The translations under genes and the position numbers were made by a program. 64,000 nt of DNA from G965222505 sp965222505 (lineage in GTDB: Bacteria > Bacteroidota > Rhodothermia > Rhodothermales > DATKEJ01), in contig OZ244956.1 of the NCBI GenBank assembly GCA_965222505.1, forward strand, positions 4,526,001-4,590,000, given 5' to 3'. This document shows positions 1 through 8,400 of this stretch, piece by piece. The notes under the pieces were generated by a model. It did no database searches. It was not told the DNA's origin and worked only from the letters and a program-made list of their open reading frames with translations. Each line of letters opens with the position of its first letter. Positions within the stretch are counted from its first letter, which is position 1.

Positions 1-291
1 AAGGGCAAAAATCTCATATTGGCGCAGGGCATCCGAGTCTTCGCGTGAAGCCAGGCCTTTCAATTCGAGGATGACCTGCGGGCCTTTCGAGGTGGTTTGC
101 ACCCGTGCAGCCGTTATTTCAAACCGCCGGACATGCTCGGCATCAAGGCCGACGAACACCTGGTCCAGTGTTGAAAACCGTTCAGGGTCGTCGGTATAGG
201 GAAATACCTTCAAGGCCCCGCGTACGCCGTGGCTGCGTATCACCTTGCCCATCAAGATCAAGGCATCAGCAGAAGGAGCATTTGTTTGCAT
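1..291 (-). CDS. rimM: Ribosome maturation factor RimM, N-terminal part (cut by window edge)
   Basis: RimM binds ribosomal protein S19 and helps the 30S head mature. Reading the minus strand from an ATG at 291 gives 97 codons without a stop up to base 1. The residues include GKVIRSHGVRGALKVFPYTD followed by DPERF, the hallmark of the RimM N-terminal beta-barrel. A second in-frame ATG at 252, just before the conserved GKV, is an alternative start. It lies directly downstream of rpsP, which matches the usual ffh-rpsP-rimM-trmD order. An intrinsic terminator at 308-358 separates it from rpsP, so it may be expressed mostly by read-through or from its own promoter. The C-terminal PRC domain lies outside the window. 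Confidence 0.93.
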   Translation of the reverse strand, partial: MQTNAPSADALILMGKVIRSHGVRGALKVFPYTDDPERFSTLDQVFVGLDAEHVRRFEITAARVQTTSKGPQVILELKGLASREDSDALRQYEIFAL

Positions 292-307
292 GGCAGTGCA
301 TCGGGCG

Positions 308-358
308 AAAAGAAAAAAGGGATTCCGAGCGGAGGCAGATGCCGCATCCCGAAATCCC
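308..358 (-). terminator. Intrinsic terminator between rpsP and rimM
   Basis: On the minus strand, GGGATTTC (358-351) can pair with GGAATCCC (326-319). It is followed at once by a T-rich run, TTTTTTCTTTT (318-308). It begins 22 bases after the rpsP stop and ends 16 bases before the rimM ATG, so it probably sets a lower level for rimM than for rpsP. Confidence 0.75.
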
Positions 359-380
359 TCAAGTTGTATGCCGTACAGCG

Positions 381-1448
381 TCAGGCGCTGTCTTTTTGCT
401 TTTGGATGAACGCCTTGAGGCCGTCCCAATCGCCGTTGGCGGCAAATTGGGCTTGCTCAGCCCAGCATTCTTCGTTGGCAATCGACTGCTTGATGCCGCT
501 CGACTCAATGATGCCACGCAGGCCTTCCAGGTCGGTACCAGCCAGCGCTGCATAACTCGTGATGCCGCTTTCCGTCAGCATCGCGGCAAACTTCGGACCA
601 ATGCCCCAGAGTTTGGTGAGGTCGTCCGGTTTGGCTGGTGCTTCTTCGACAGCAGCTTCGGGTTCAGCAACTTCTTCCTCAGCAGCGGCTTCAGGCTCGG
701 CAGTGGGCGCTTCCTCAGCTTCAGGAGCTGCTTCTTCAGCTTCAGCAGCCGCTTCGGGCTCGGCAGCTTCAGGAGCTGCTTCTTCAGCAGGTTCTTCAGT
801 TGTTTCAGGCTCGGCGGTGGGCGCTTCCTCAGCCGGTGCTTCTTTGGCAGTGGGTGCTTCTTCGGTAGCCGCTGCCGCATCTTCTACTACATTGGCTTCG
901 GCCTGTTGGGCTTTGGCTTCTTCCGCGGCTTTCTCGCGGATTTCGGCGAGTTCGGCTTCGGCGCGTTTGCGAGAGGCTTCGGCTTCGGCCTTGGCGCGCT
1001 CGGCGGCTTCGGCTTCGGCTTTGGCGCGTGCGGCATGCCGCTCTTTCTCTTCCTCGGCCACTTTTTTGGCTTCGGCGGCCAGTGCAGCAGCTTTCCGGGA
1101 GGCCGCAGTTTCCTTCACGGACTTGTCAGCTTTTTGTGCATGCCAGGACCGGAGCCGTTCGGCAATTTCCTCTTCCGATTTGCCGCCCTTGCGCAGGTGG
1201 CGCTCCAGGAGGATGCCTTCCCGACTCAGCAGGTTGCGGACGGTATCGGTGGGTTGGGCACCAGCATCCAGCCAGTAGTGGATCCGGTCCGTGTTCATTT
1301 TGATTACAGCGGGTTCTTCGACCGGGTAGTATCGGCCCAGGTCTTCAATGTATCGGCCGTCGCGGGGGCTGCGGACGTCTGCCGCTACGATCCCGTATAC
1401 CGGCCGCTTCTTGCGGCCCATGCGCCGTAAACGAAGTTTAACAGCCAC
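381..1448 (-). CDS. rpsP: 30S ribosomal protein S16 with acidic tail and helix-hairpin-helix domain
   Basis: The N-terminal part is ribosomal protein S16, a primary-binding protein of the small subunit. It starts MAVKLRLRRMGRKKRPVYGI, and the S16 fold occupies about residues 1-85. The protein is 355 residues long, against roughly 80-180 for most S16. Residues about 110-270 form a Lys/Glu/Ala-rich helix that turns into a Pro/Glu/Ala low-complexity stretch. Residues 275-355 form a separate domain beginning DDLTKLWGIGPKFAAML, a helix-hairpin-helix signature (GIGPK) like the domain fused to ribosomal protein L21 in some Bacteroidota. C-terminal extensions of S16 occur in this phylum; the function of the tail is unknown. 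It lies between ffh and rimM, all on the minus strand. Confidence 0.95.
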   Translation of the reverse strand: MAVKLRLRRMGRKKRPVYGIVAADVRSPRDGRYIEDLGRYYPVEEPAVIKMNTDRIHYWLDAGAQPTDTVRNLLSREGILLERHLRKGGKSEEEIAERLRSWHAQKADKSVKETAASRKAAALAAEAKKVAEEEKERHAARAKAEAEAAERAKAEAEASRKRAEAELAEIREKAAEEAKAQQAEANVVEDAAAATEEAPTAKEAPAEEAPTAEPETTEEPAEEAAPEAAEPEAAAEAEEAAPEAEEAPTAEPEAAAEEEVAEPEAAVEEAPAKPDDLTKLWGIGPKFAAMLTESGITSYAALAGTDLEGLRGIIESSGIKQSIANEECWAEQAQFAANGDWDGLKAFIQKQKDSA

Positions 1449-1514
1449 GTTATGTTTGGTTTGGTTTCAGAGGAAAAAAAGTCGATGTGCACGAACTGCA
1501 TCTCTAGAGTGCTA

Positions 1515-1623
1515 TGTTGCGTGAGGCGTGTTGCGTGAACTTGGACTCATTGGTTTTGCTTGGTACAAGTATTCGGCCATGAACTTTTTAGTCTGAATCA
1601 CGCAACACGCAACACGTATCACG
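1515..1623. repeat. Heptad palindrome A (CGCAACA word), ffh-rpsP intergenic
   Basis: The left arm at 1515-1538 reads TGTTGCG, TGAGGCG, TGTTGCG in 7-base steps. The right arm at 1598-1623 reads TCA, CGCAACA, CGCAACA, CGTATCA, CGC, the reverse complement in the same register, with one divergent heptad per arm. The spacer is 59 bases. It lies 67 bases upstream of the rpsP start. It belongs to the heptad family described in the findings. Confidence 0.75.
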
Positions 1624-1692
1624 CTGGAACTAAATACTTGGTAGTCGTCACGGCTTTCATTTCTGTAAAAAATATCAAAGGCCAGTCCTGAT

Positions 1693-3060
1693 TTACCGTC
1701 GGCGGCCTTTGCCCCTCGGGTTCATCAGTTGGTCCATGTTCACCGAGCGGCCTTTGCCGGTCAGTTTCATGACCGTCTTCATCATCTTCTTCATCTCGCG
1801 GAACTGTTTCAACAACTGGTTCACGTCCGAGATTTCCATGCCGCTTCCCCGTGCGATGCGGCGGCGGCGGCTTCCGTTAATAATTTCTGGGCGACGGCGT
1901 TCCTCCTGGGTCATCGACAGGATCATGGCTTCAATGTGCATAAAAGCATCATCGTCCATGTCCAGGCCCTTGAGCTGTTTGCTCACGCCGGGGATCATGC
2001 CGAGCAAGTCGGTCAGGGACCCCATTTTCTTGATCTTCTGGAGCTGCTCGTAAAAATCTTCGAGGTCGAAGCTCTGGGAGCGGATTTTCTTTTGCAGCTT
2101 TTCGGCCTGGTCGGCATCAAACTGTTCTTGCGCTTTCTCCACAAACGAGACCACATCCCCCATGCCCAGAATACGCTGGGCCATACGGTCGGGGTAGAAA
2201 GGGGTCAGGGCATCCAGCTTTTCACCCGTCGAGGCGAACTTGATGGGTTTGTGGACCACCTGCCGGATCGAAAGTGCAGCTCCGCCTCGGGTATCCCCGT
2301 CGAGTTTGGTGAGCACCACACCGTGGAAATCCAACTGTTCGTTGAAGGCTTTTGCCGCATTCACCGCATCCTGCCCGGTCATGGAATCGACTACAAACAG
2401 GATCTCATCAGGGGCGGTGACTTCCTTGATGCGCTGCACCTCGGCCATCATGTCTTCATCGACATGCAGCCGGCCCGCGGTGTCAATGATCAGTGTATCC
2501 CGGCCCTGCTTTCGGGCAGCCGAGACGGCTTCACGAGCGACGCGCACGGCGTCCTTGACGACTTCCCCTTCCGCTCTAACAGCATACACCGGTACTGAAA
2601 TGCCCGAAGCAAGCGTTTCCAGTTGATCCACCGCAGCCGGACGATACACGTCGGCGGCAGCAATCATGGGGGAGCGGCCTTTCTCTTTCAGGAACAGGGC
2701 GAGCTTGCCGCAGAAGGTGGTTTTGCCGGAGCCTTGAAGACCAGCAACCAGGATAACGGTGGGGGGCTTCTGGGCCTTGTTGAGCCCCACGTTGCTCGTA
2801 CCGAGCAAATCAACCAGGGCATCGTAGACGATCTTGACCAACTGTTGCCCCGGCTGCACGGCGTGGAGAACGTCCTCGCCAACCGCTTTCTCCTTGACCC
2901 GGTTCGTGAAATCCCGTGCGACCTGGTAATTGACATCGGCATCCAGCAGGGCGCGGCGAATCTCGCGCATCGTCTGGGCGATGTTCAATTCATTGATCTG
3001 ACCCTGGCCTTTCAGGGTCTTGATGGCAGATTCCAGCTTTTCGGAAAGCGACTCAAACAT
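1693..3060 (-). CDS. ffh: Signal recognition particle protein Ffh (SRP54)
   Basis: Ffh is the GTPase of the signal recognition particle; with 4.5S RNA it delivers nascent membrane and secreted proteins to FtsY and the Sec translocon. At 455 residues it has the usual length. Residues 1-95 form the N helical bundle, the P-loop GLQGSGKTT is at 107-115, DTAGR and TKLDGD are the G3 and G4 motifs, and residues from about 300 form the Met-rich M domain that binds RNA and signal sequences. The C-terminus is basic (PRGKGRRR). It is the first gene of the ffh-rpsP-rimM group on the minus strand. The ATG at 3060 is the only plausible start. Confidence 0.97.
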   Translation of the reverse strand: MFESLSEKLESAIKTLKGQGQINELNIAQTMREIRRALLDADVNYQVARDFTNRVKEKAVGEDVLHAVQPGQQLVKIVYDALVDLLGTSNVGLNKAQKPPTVILVAGLQGSGKTTFCGKLALFLKEKGRSPMIAAADVYRPAAVDQLETLASGISVPVYAVRAEGEVVKDAVRVAREAVSAARKQGRDTLIIDTAGRLHVDEDMMAEVQRIKEVTAPDEILFVVDSMTGQDAVNAAKAFNEQLDFHGVVLTKLDGDTRGGAALSIRQVVHKPIKFASTGEKLDALTPFYPDRMAQRILGMGDVVSFVEKAQEQFDADQAEKLQKKIRSQSFDLEDFYEQLQKIKKMGSLTDLLGMIPGVSKQLKGLDMDDDAFMHIEAMILSMTQEERRRPEIINGSRRRRIARGSGMEISDVNQLLKQFREMKKMMKTVMKLTGKGRSVNMDQLMNPRGKGRRR

Positions 3061-3132
3061 GCAGATCTTTCGGTTACGCGATCCCGGATTGGTACAAAGC
3101 GGGGGTGTCGTACAGAAAAGCCAAGATAAGAT

Positions 3133-3240
3133 TCAGTCTTGTCTACTACAATGAAGTTTTGATATGGGAAATTCAGGTAGGGTGTTTGGGCACGCCCCGG
3201 CCAGCATGCAAACGGCGACCAGGCCCATGCAAAGCCTCAT
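3133..3240 (-). CDS. Tiny lipoprotein-like ORF (35 aa), possible gene remnant
   Basis: The ORF starts at an ATG whose bases overlap the TGA of the upstream serine hydrolase (ATGA, 3237-3240), an arrangement typical of translational coupling. The 35 residues begin MRLCMGLVAVCMLAGACPNT: a hydrophobic segment ending in a good lipobox (LAGAC), followed by only 18 residues of tail. It may be a real micro-lipoprotein or the 5' remnant of a decayed lipoprotein gene. No family is recognised. Confidence 0.35.
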   Translation of the reverse strand: MRLCMGLVAVCMLAGACPNTLPEFPISKLHCSRQD

Positions 3241-4457
3241 GAGTCCGATGGGGTTAATGCACCGAATACATGTACCGGATATTCCATAATGAACGGATAC
3301 CGGCTGGGGTCGGCAACCTGCGTCATGAGCACCGCCACCATTTCGTTTTCTCGATCAATCCAGAAATAGGTACCCGATGCCCCGAGCCACCAGTTGGTGC
3401 CCGGCTTGGGGCCGCTTTCGGCGGGATAGGGTGCAACTTGCACCCCCATGCCCAGCCCGAAGCCGGTACCCGTCAGTGTCATGGGTCCGGCCTGAATTGG
3501 AATCAGGGCATCCGGCAGGTGATTGCGCATCATCAGGTCAACGGTTTTCGGCTTCAAAACCTGAACTCCGTCCAGTTGGCCCCGATTCAGTAACATCTGC
3601 GCAAACCGGTAATAGTCCGTAGCGGTCGAAAATAAGCCGGTGTTTCCACGCGGGAATGTTGAGGAATAGGGACGCGCATGAAATGCACCCTCGTCATCGG
3701 CGGTGTACAGCGTAGCTAAGCGGTCCTGCTTCGAAGCCGGTACCTCAAAGTGCGTGTCGACCATCCCGAGGGGATCCAGTATGCGATTTTGCAAGAATTG
3801 CTGGATGGGTGTCCCGGAAGCTACTTCGATAATCCGGGCCATCATATCTACGCTGTAGCTGTAGGTCCACCGTGCTCCGGGCTGATGGGCCAGGGGTAAG
3901 GAGGCCACCGCATTCGAAAGGGTAGAGAGGTCCGTACTGGTATGCAACGGTTTAGAGGTGCGATACAACGCGTCTACCGGCGAATGAAACAGCCCGGAGG
4001 CAATACCACCGGTATGCGTGAGCAGGTCTTTCACGGTCAGCTGCCGTTCGAGGGGTGCCGTTTGACCCTCGGCCACATATACCTCAACATCGGCAAAGGC
4101 CGGGATAAATTTCGCAACCGGGTCCTCCAGTTTCAACGTCCCGTTTTCGATCAAAAGCATTGCAGCCGCACTGACAATGGGCTTGGTCATGGAGGCCAGC
4201 CGAAAGAGCGTGTTCGTTTGCATCGGGGCGTGTGTGTCCAGGTCGCGTACGCCGAGGGCCTCGAAATGGGCCACCTCACCCTGATGGGCAATCAGCGCAA
4301 CAGCACCCGGCAGCTGCCCCGAATTGACAAAACCCTCAATGTAGCGCTGGGCCTGTTCAAACGATGGAGAATCCGGCTGGGTGAGGGTTTGGGCAAAGAC
4401 GTACGTGAGGCCCAACAAGGCCACACAAACAACCAGCAAGCGAGCTATATTTTTCAT
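3237..4457 (-). CDS. Secreted beta-lactamase-related serine hydrolase (family VIII esterase-like)
   Basis: This is a class C beta-lactamase-fold hydrolase, most likely an esterase or peptidase. The ATG at 4457 is chosen because MKNIARLLVVCVALLGLTYV FAQ is a clean signal peptide; the longer open frame upstream lacks coding character and crosses a putative operator. The nucleophile motif S-M-T-K is at residues 89-92. The tyrosine motif is Y-S-V around 201-203 (Y-S-x, as in EstB-type enzymes, rather than Y-x-N). A late GASGTYFW motif fits the third active-site element. Length is 406 residues. It is downstream of a TetR gene on the same strand, and a match to the shared TetR-type operator lies at 4538-4549, 81 bases before the start. 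The substrate cannot be told from sequence. Confidence 0.85.
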   Translation of the reverse strand: MKNIARLLVVCVALLGLTYVFAQTLTQPDSPSFEQAQRYIEGFVNSGQLPGAVALIAHQGEVAHFEALGVRDLDTHAPMQTNTLFRLASMTKPIVSAAAMLLIENGTLKLEDPVAKFIPAFADVEVYVAEGQTAPLERQLTVKDLLTHTGGIASGLFHSPVDALYRTSKPLHTSTDLSTLSNAVASLPLAHQPGARWTYSYSVDMMARIIEVASGTPIQQFLQNRILDPLGMVDTHFEVPASKQDRLATLYTADDEGAFHARPYSSTFPRGNTGLFSTATDYYRFAQMLLNRGQLDGVQVLKPKTVDLMMRNHLPDALIPIQAGPMTLTGTGFGLGMGVQVAPYPAESGPKPGTNWWLGASGTYFWIDRENEMVAVLMTQVADPSRYPFIMEYPVHVFGALTPSDS

Positions 4458-4537
4458 GATATTGGACTTTTTGGTCAAAAATAGGGTTAGGGTAAAGCAC
4501 AAATCGTGCAACCCGTGTTGGCTAGTTAGGAATTGTG

Positions 4538-4549
4538 GATTGATTGGTC
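4538..4549. promoter_or_regulatory. Candidate TetR operator upstream of the serine hydrolase
   Basis: GATTGATTGGTC matches the palindrome GACCGATTGGTC found at 5280-5291 at 10 of 12 bases. It lies between the TetR stop and the serine hydrolase start, where it could control the hydrolase. Confidence 0.5.
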
Positions 4550-4593
4550 CATAAATATAAGCCGTTCTGGTGATGCAATGGATGCAGAAAATT

Positions 4594-5184
4594 TTACCCT
4601 TGGGATTTGAGGGTATTAAAGGCCACCTGGATGATGTCGTTGAGGTAGGCCTCGTCAACGCCGGCCTTGCCCATCACAAAGAGGCCGTGGGCGGTATGGA
4701 CCAAAAACCGGGCCAGGGTGCGGGCATTGGTTTTGGGGGAGAGGTCGCCGGACTGCACGGCCCGTTCGAGGGTATCGAAAAGGGCGTTTTCAATCTGTTT
4801 GACATGGACGTTAATGATTTTCGCCGCTTCATCGTCGGCGCGGCGCATCTCAATGATACTGTTGTTGAGCATACATCCCCGCGCATCTTCCAGGGTAGCC
4901 GCCCATTTCCAGAAATTCAATACCCGCTGAATGTTGACCAAAGGAGGGTCCGAGGGGTCGAGCATGTCTCGGTGCATAGACACATTCACCGTCACATACT
5001 TCCGTAAGGCTTCAATGAATAGGTCTCGCTTGCTGCCGTAGGTATCATATAAACTTTGCCGGCCAATGCCCATATGATCCAGCAGCTCTTTCAATCCACT
5101 CGCCTGGAAACCTTGCACCCAAAACAATTCCATTGCTTTGGCAAGGGTGGCTTCTCGGTCAAACGCTTTGGGGCGGCCAGCCAT
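4594..5184 (-). CDS. TetR/AcrR family transcriptional regulator
   Basis: This is a one-component repressor or activator of 196 residues. It starts at MAGRPKAFDR (ATG at 5184); the longer frame upstream would cross an operator-like palindrome. The DNA-binding domain is residues about 8-55, with the helix-turn-helix LKELLDHMGIGRQSLYDTYG at 31-50 and the family-typical SKRDLF after it. The C-terminal ligand-binding half (about 75-196) resembles the TetR_C group found with oxidoreductase or hydrolase targets. It sits between the serine hydrolase (same strand, downstream) and a divergent TonB-dependent receptor. Four copies of a GACC-N4-GGTC-like palindrome lie around these promoters, so it probably regulates itself and both neighbours. 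The ligand is unknown. Confidence 0.9.
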   Translation of the reverse strand: MAGRPKAFDREATLAKAMELFWVQGFQASGLKELLDHMGIGRQSLYDTYGSKRDLFIEALRKYVTVNVSMHRDMLDPSDPPLVNIQRVLNFWKWAATLEDARGCMLNNSIIEMRRADDEAAKIINVHVKQIENALFDTLERAVQSGDLSPKTNARTLARFLVHTAHGLFVMGKAGVDEAYLNDIIQVAFNTLKSQG

Positions 5185-5202
5185 AAAGTGTCTATTGTTC
5201 AA

Positions 5203-5303
5203 TTTTATTTTGGACCATTGAGTCAGAAATATACGAATCAATACCTTTCAGGCATAGGGATGGTATAAAAAAATACCTTGACCGATTGGTCCAAAATAAA
5301 ATA
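5203..5303. promoter_or_regulatory. Paired operators upstream of tetR, 16-bp inverted arms
   Basis: ATTTTATTTTGGACCA (about 5203-5218) is repeated exactly in inverted orientation at about 5288-5303. Within these, GACCATTGAGTC (5213-5224) is a 9/12 match and GACCGATTGGTC (5280-5291) the best palindrome. The pair flanks the probable tetR promoter 29 to 119 bases upstream of its ATG, which suggests autoregulation, possibly by looping or cooperative binding. Confidence 0.55.
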
Positions 5304-5381
5304 TCATCCGCATTCATGGGGCATAAGCTCCCACAAGATCCATCCAACCAGCAGACGATGAATGGGTCGGATATAATACTT

Positions 5382-5393
5382 GACCAATCGGTC
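5382..5393. promoter_or_regulatory. Candidate TetR operator upstream of the TonB-dependent receptor
   Basis: GACCAATCGGTC is the exact reverse complement of the palindrome at 5280-5291. It sits in an A/T-rich stretch about 46 bases upstream of the chosen receptor start, overlapping where its promoter should be. Confidence 0.55.
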
Positions 5394-5438
5394 TAAATAT
5401 CTATTTCTCATTCAATGCGTCCAACCTTGAGGTTTATT

Positions 5439-8400
5439 ATGGTTAATTTGAGAAGGTATGCAACCTGTGTACTGCTGCTGGTACTGATGCCGCTCGTGGC
5501 ATCGGCGCAGCAGACGGGGAAATTGGCCGGGTCCGTCACGGATCAGGCCACCAACGAGCCGCTGCCCGGCGCGACCGTCGTCATCGACGGGACGCAACTG
5601 GGCTCGGCAACCGACGCCAATGGTAGCTACTTTATCATTGGTGTGCCGGTGGGCACCTATAACATTCGTGCCTCGTTCATCGGATACGAGTCGCTCGTCT
5701 ACAACGACGTCTCGATCAACGCCGGCTTCACGCGTAACCTGGACTTTGCCCTGAGTGGCGATACCGAGTTGCTCGACGAAGTGGTCGTTGAATATGAGCG
5801 GCCCATCATCCAGAAAGATGCCATCGGCGTGCCGAAGGTCGTCTCGGGTGAAGCCATCCAGAACCTGCCTGTTCGCGGTGTGGGTTCAGTGGCCGCGCTG
5901 CAAGGCGGCGTTGTTGCTGACGAAGGCTCGGGCGATCTGTTCGTGCGTGGCGGCCGGGAAGAAGAAGTCACCTTCTTTGTCGATGGCGTCAAAGTCGTCG
6001 GCCAGGTTGCGGTTCCACAATCGGCCATCCAGGAGCAGTCGATGCTCATCGGGAGCATTCCGGCCAAGTTTGGCGATGCTGCTTCAGGAATCATTTCGGT
6101 GACGACCAAAAGCGGTGGTTCCAACTTCTTTGGTAGCCTTGAAGGGGTGACCTCGGAAGTGCTGGATTCGTTCGGCTACAATCTGGGTAGCTTTTCGGTG
6201 GGCGGTCCTTTGATCAGGGACAAGGTCAACTTCTTTGTGGCCGGTGAATTGCTGAGCCAGGACGACCGCAACCCGCGTGCGGTGCCGACGGCACGGTTGA
6301 ACGACAATGCGCTCAACACCCTGCTCGCCAACCCGCAGGTGCTGCGTATTCGGAATGCCGAAACAGGCGCCGTTGATTACCTTGCTTTGCCCAGCAATCT
6401 CGAAGATGGTGCGTCTTTAGACGAGGTCCTGAGTGTACTCAACATCCCTGCAGGTTTTGAACTGGACAGCCCGGTTCCCATTCAAGGTGCCGAAGTGCAG
6501 CCGCTGAGTGCTTACGAATTCGATTCGGCCAAGCGCAACTATGACGGCAGCAACTTTGCCTTCAACGGTAACCTGACCCTGAAGCCGTCACAGTCGATTC
6601 GTATGCGGTTAGGGGGGCGGTATGGGAAGGATCAATCCCGCCTTTTCAACCGAGTGGGTTCGTTGTTTAGCAGCAATCGAAAAGCCCAACGCAATGAAAA
6701 AACCTGGGGCATCTTTGGGAATTGGACGCAGTACCTGAGCAACTCAACCTTCTATCAGGTTCAGGTCGATTTTACCGATTCGCGGGATGTGCGCTTTGAC
6801 CCGGCCTTTGATGCCGACATCACGGATGTACTTTTCTATGGTGATATCGACCATCCGGCCAACGAAACGGCCCGGCGTTACAAGCTCTGGAATGCAGAGG
6901 ATTCTACCTATGTGCAACGCTATAGTGATAGCAACCTGCCTAATGAGCGGGGGGTCTATTCGGTTTTCGGTTCGCCGGGTATGGGCGAGGTCGTGCGGAA
7001 CACCACTGTTTTTGCACAAAATCACAACCGGCAGCTCCGGGTATCGGCCAGCGCTACGACGCAGATCGGCTTGCACCAGATCGAGTTTGGAGGAGAGTTT
7101 GAACAACGCGTTCAGCGCCATTTTGCGATGGCTGGGGGGCAGGGCGGTATCGGCTCTGTTGCTCGGTTCTATGACGACGGCAACGTCGAAAACGGTGCCG
7201 ACCGGGCGGTGACCCGCTGGGAGGAACTGCAGTATGAAAATGTTAAGGACAACATCGAATACTACGGCTACAACTTCCTGGGAACTGAAGAGGTGAACGA
7301 TCAGGACGTGGAGGCCTTCGTCTCCGGTGCCAACCGTAATATTGCGCCCTATCAGCCCATCTACTACGCAGGTTACATCCAGGACAAAATCGAGTACAAA
7401 GACCTCGTCTTGAATCTTGGGTTGCGCGTTGACCTGTTCGACAACAATGCCCTTGTCCTCCGGGATAAATATGCCTTGTTACCCATTGTTCGGGCGGGGG
7501 CACTCTCGGAGCGGCCCGGCAACATCGGCTCCGACTATGCGGCCTATTTCAACAATAGTGGCGACGTGGTTGGCTACCGGGATCTTGAGGGTAACTTCTT
7601 CGATGTCAATGGACAAGAAGCGAGAGGGGGCGACATCAACATATTAGGTACCCCCCAGATCAGCGGCAACGGTAAATTGAGTGCCGAGGTCTTCGAAGAT
7701 TATGAGCCGGAAGTGACGGTAATGCCGCGCATCGGCCTCAGTTTCCCGGTTACCGATCAGGCACTGTTCTTCGCCAGCTACGACGTGACCAGTCAGCGGC
7801 CTGCAGACGACGTCGGCCATGGTGGCGCGGTGGTGGCCTTCGATGGCATCCATGAGTACCTTCTGGCTTCCGAAGGCTCGCAGCGGGTGAACAACACCGG
7901 CCTCAAACCCGTCAAAACGACGGAATACGAACTGGGCTTCAAACAACGCTTGGGTGAGCGGGCCGCCGTTACGCTGTCCGGCTTCTACAAGTCGATTGAA
8001 AACCTGATTCAGCTTGAGGCGATTGCGTTTGGCTTTCCAAACGGTTATACGTTCTACGGAAACAACGACTTCGGGACCATCAAGGGTGCCCAGTTTGAGT
8101 TCGAACTCCGCCGCACGAACAATGTATCCATCGACGCCAACTACACCCTGCAGTTCGCCGAAGGCACCGGCTCGGATGCGCAAACAGCGACGCAGGTTGC
8201 CTGGCGCGGCCCGACCGATGGCACCGGTTTCCCGGAGACCATCAGTCCACTGGACTTCGACCGCCGTCACTCTATCAACCTGAGTGTCGACTACCGCCTG
8301 GGTAAAGGCGAGGGGCCGGTGGTGGCTGGCGCTCCAATCCTGGAAAACTTCGGGATCAACGTGGTGACCAACCTGCGGAGCGGCCTGCCGTTCACGCGGC

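Noticed and set aside
105..1430. Long plus-strand open frame opposite rpsP
   Set aside because: It mirrors the codon bias of the S16 tail; its Phe/Gly/Ser-rich repeats are the antisense of Glu/Ala codons.
5415..5438. Upstream ATG of the TonB-dependent receptor
   Set aside because: It is possible but has no ribosome site, whereas the ATG at 5439 has TGAGG at good spacing; kept as an alternative.
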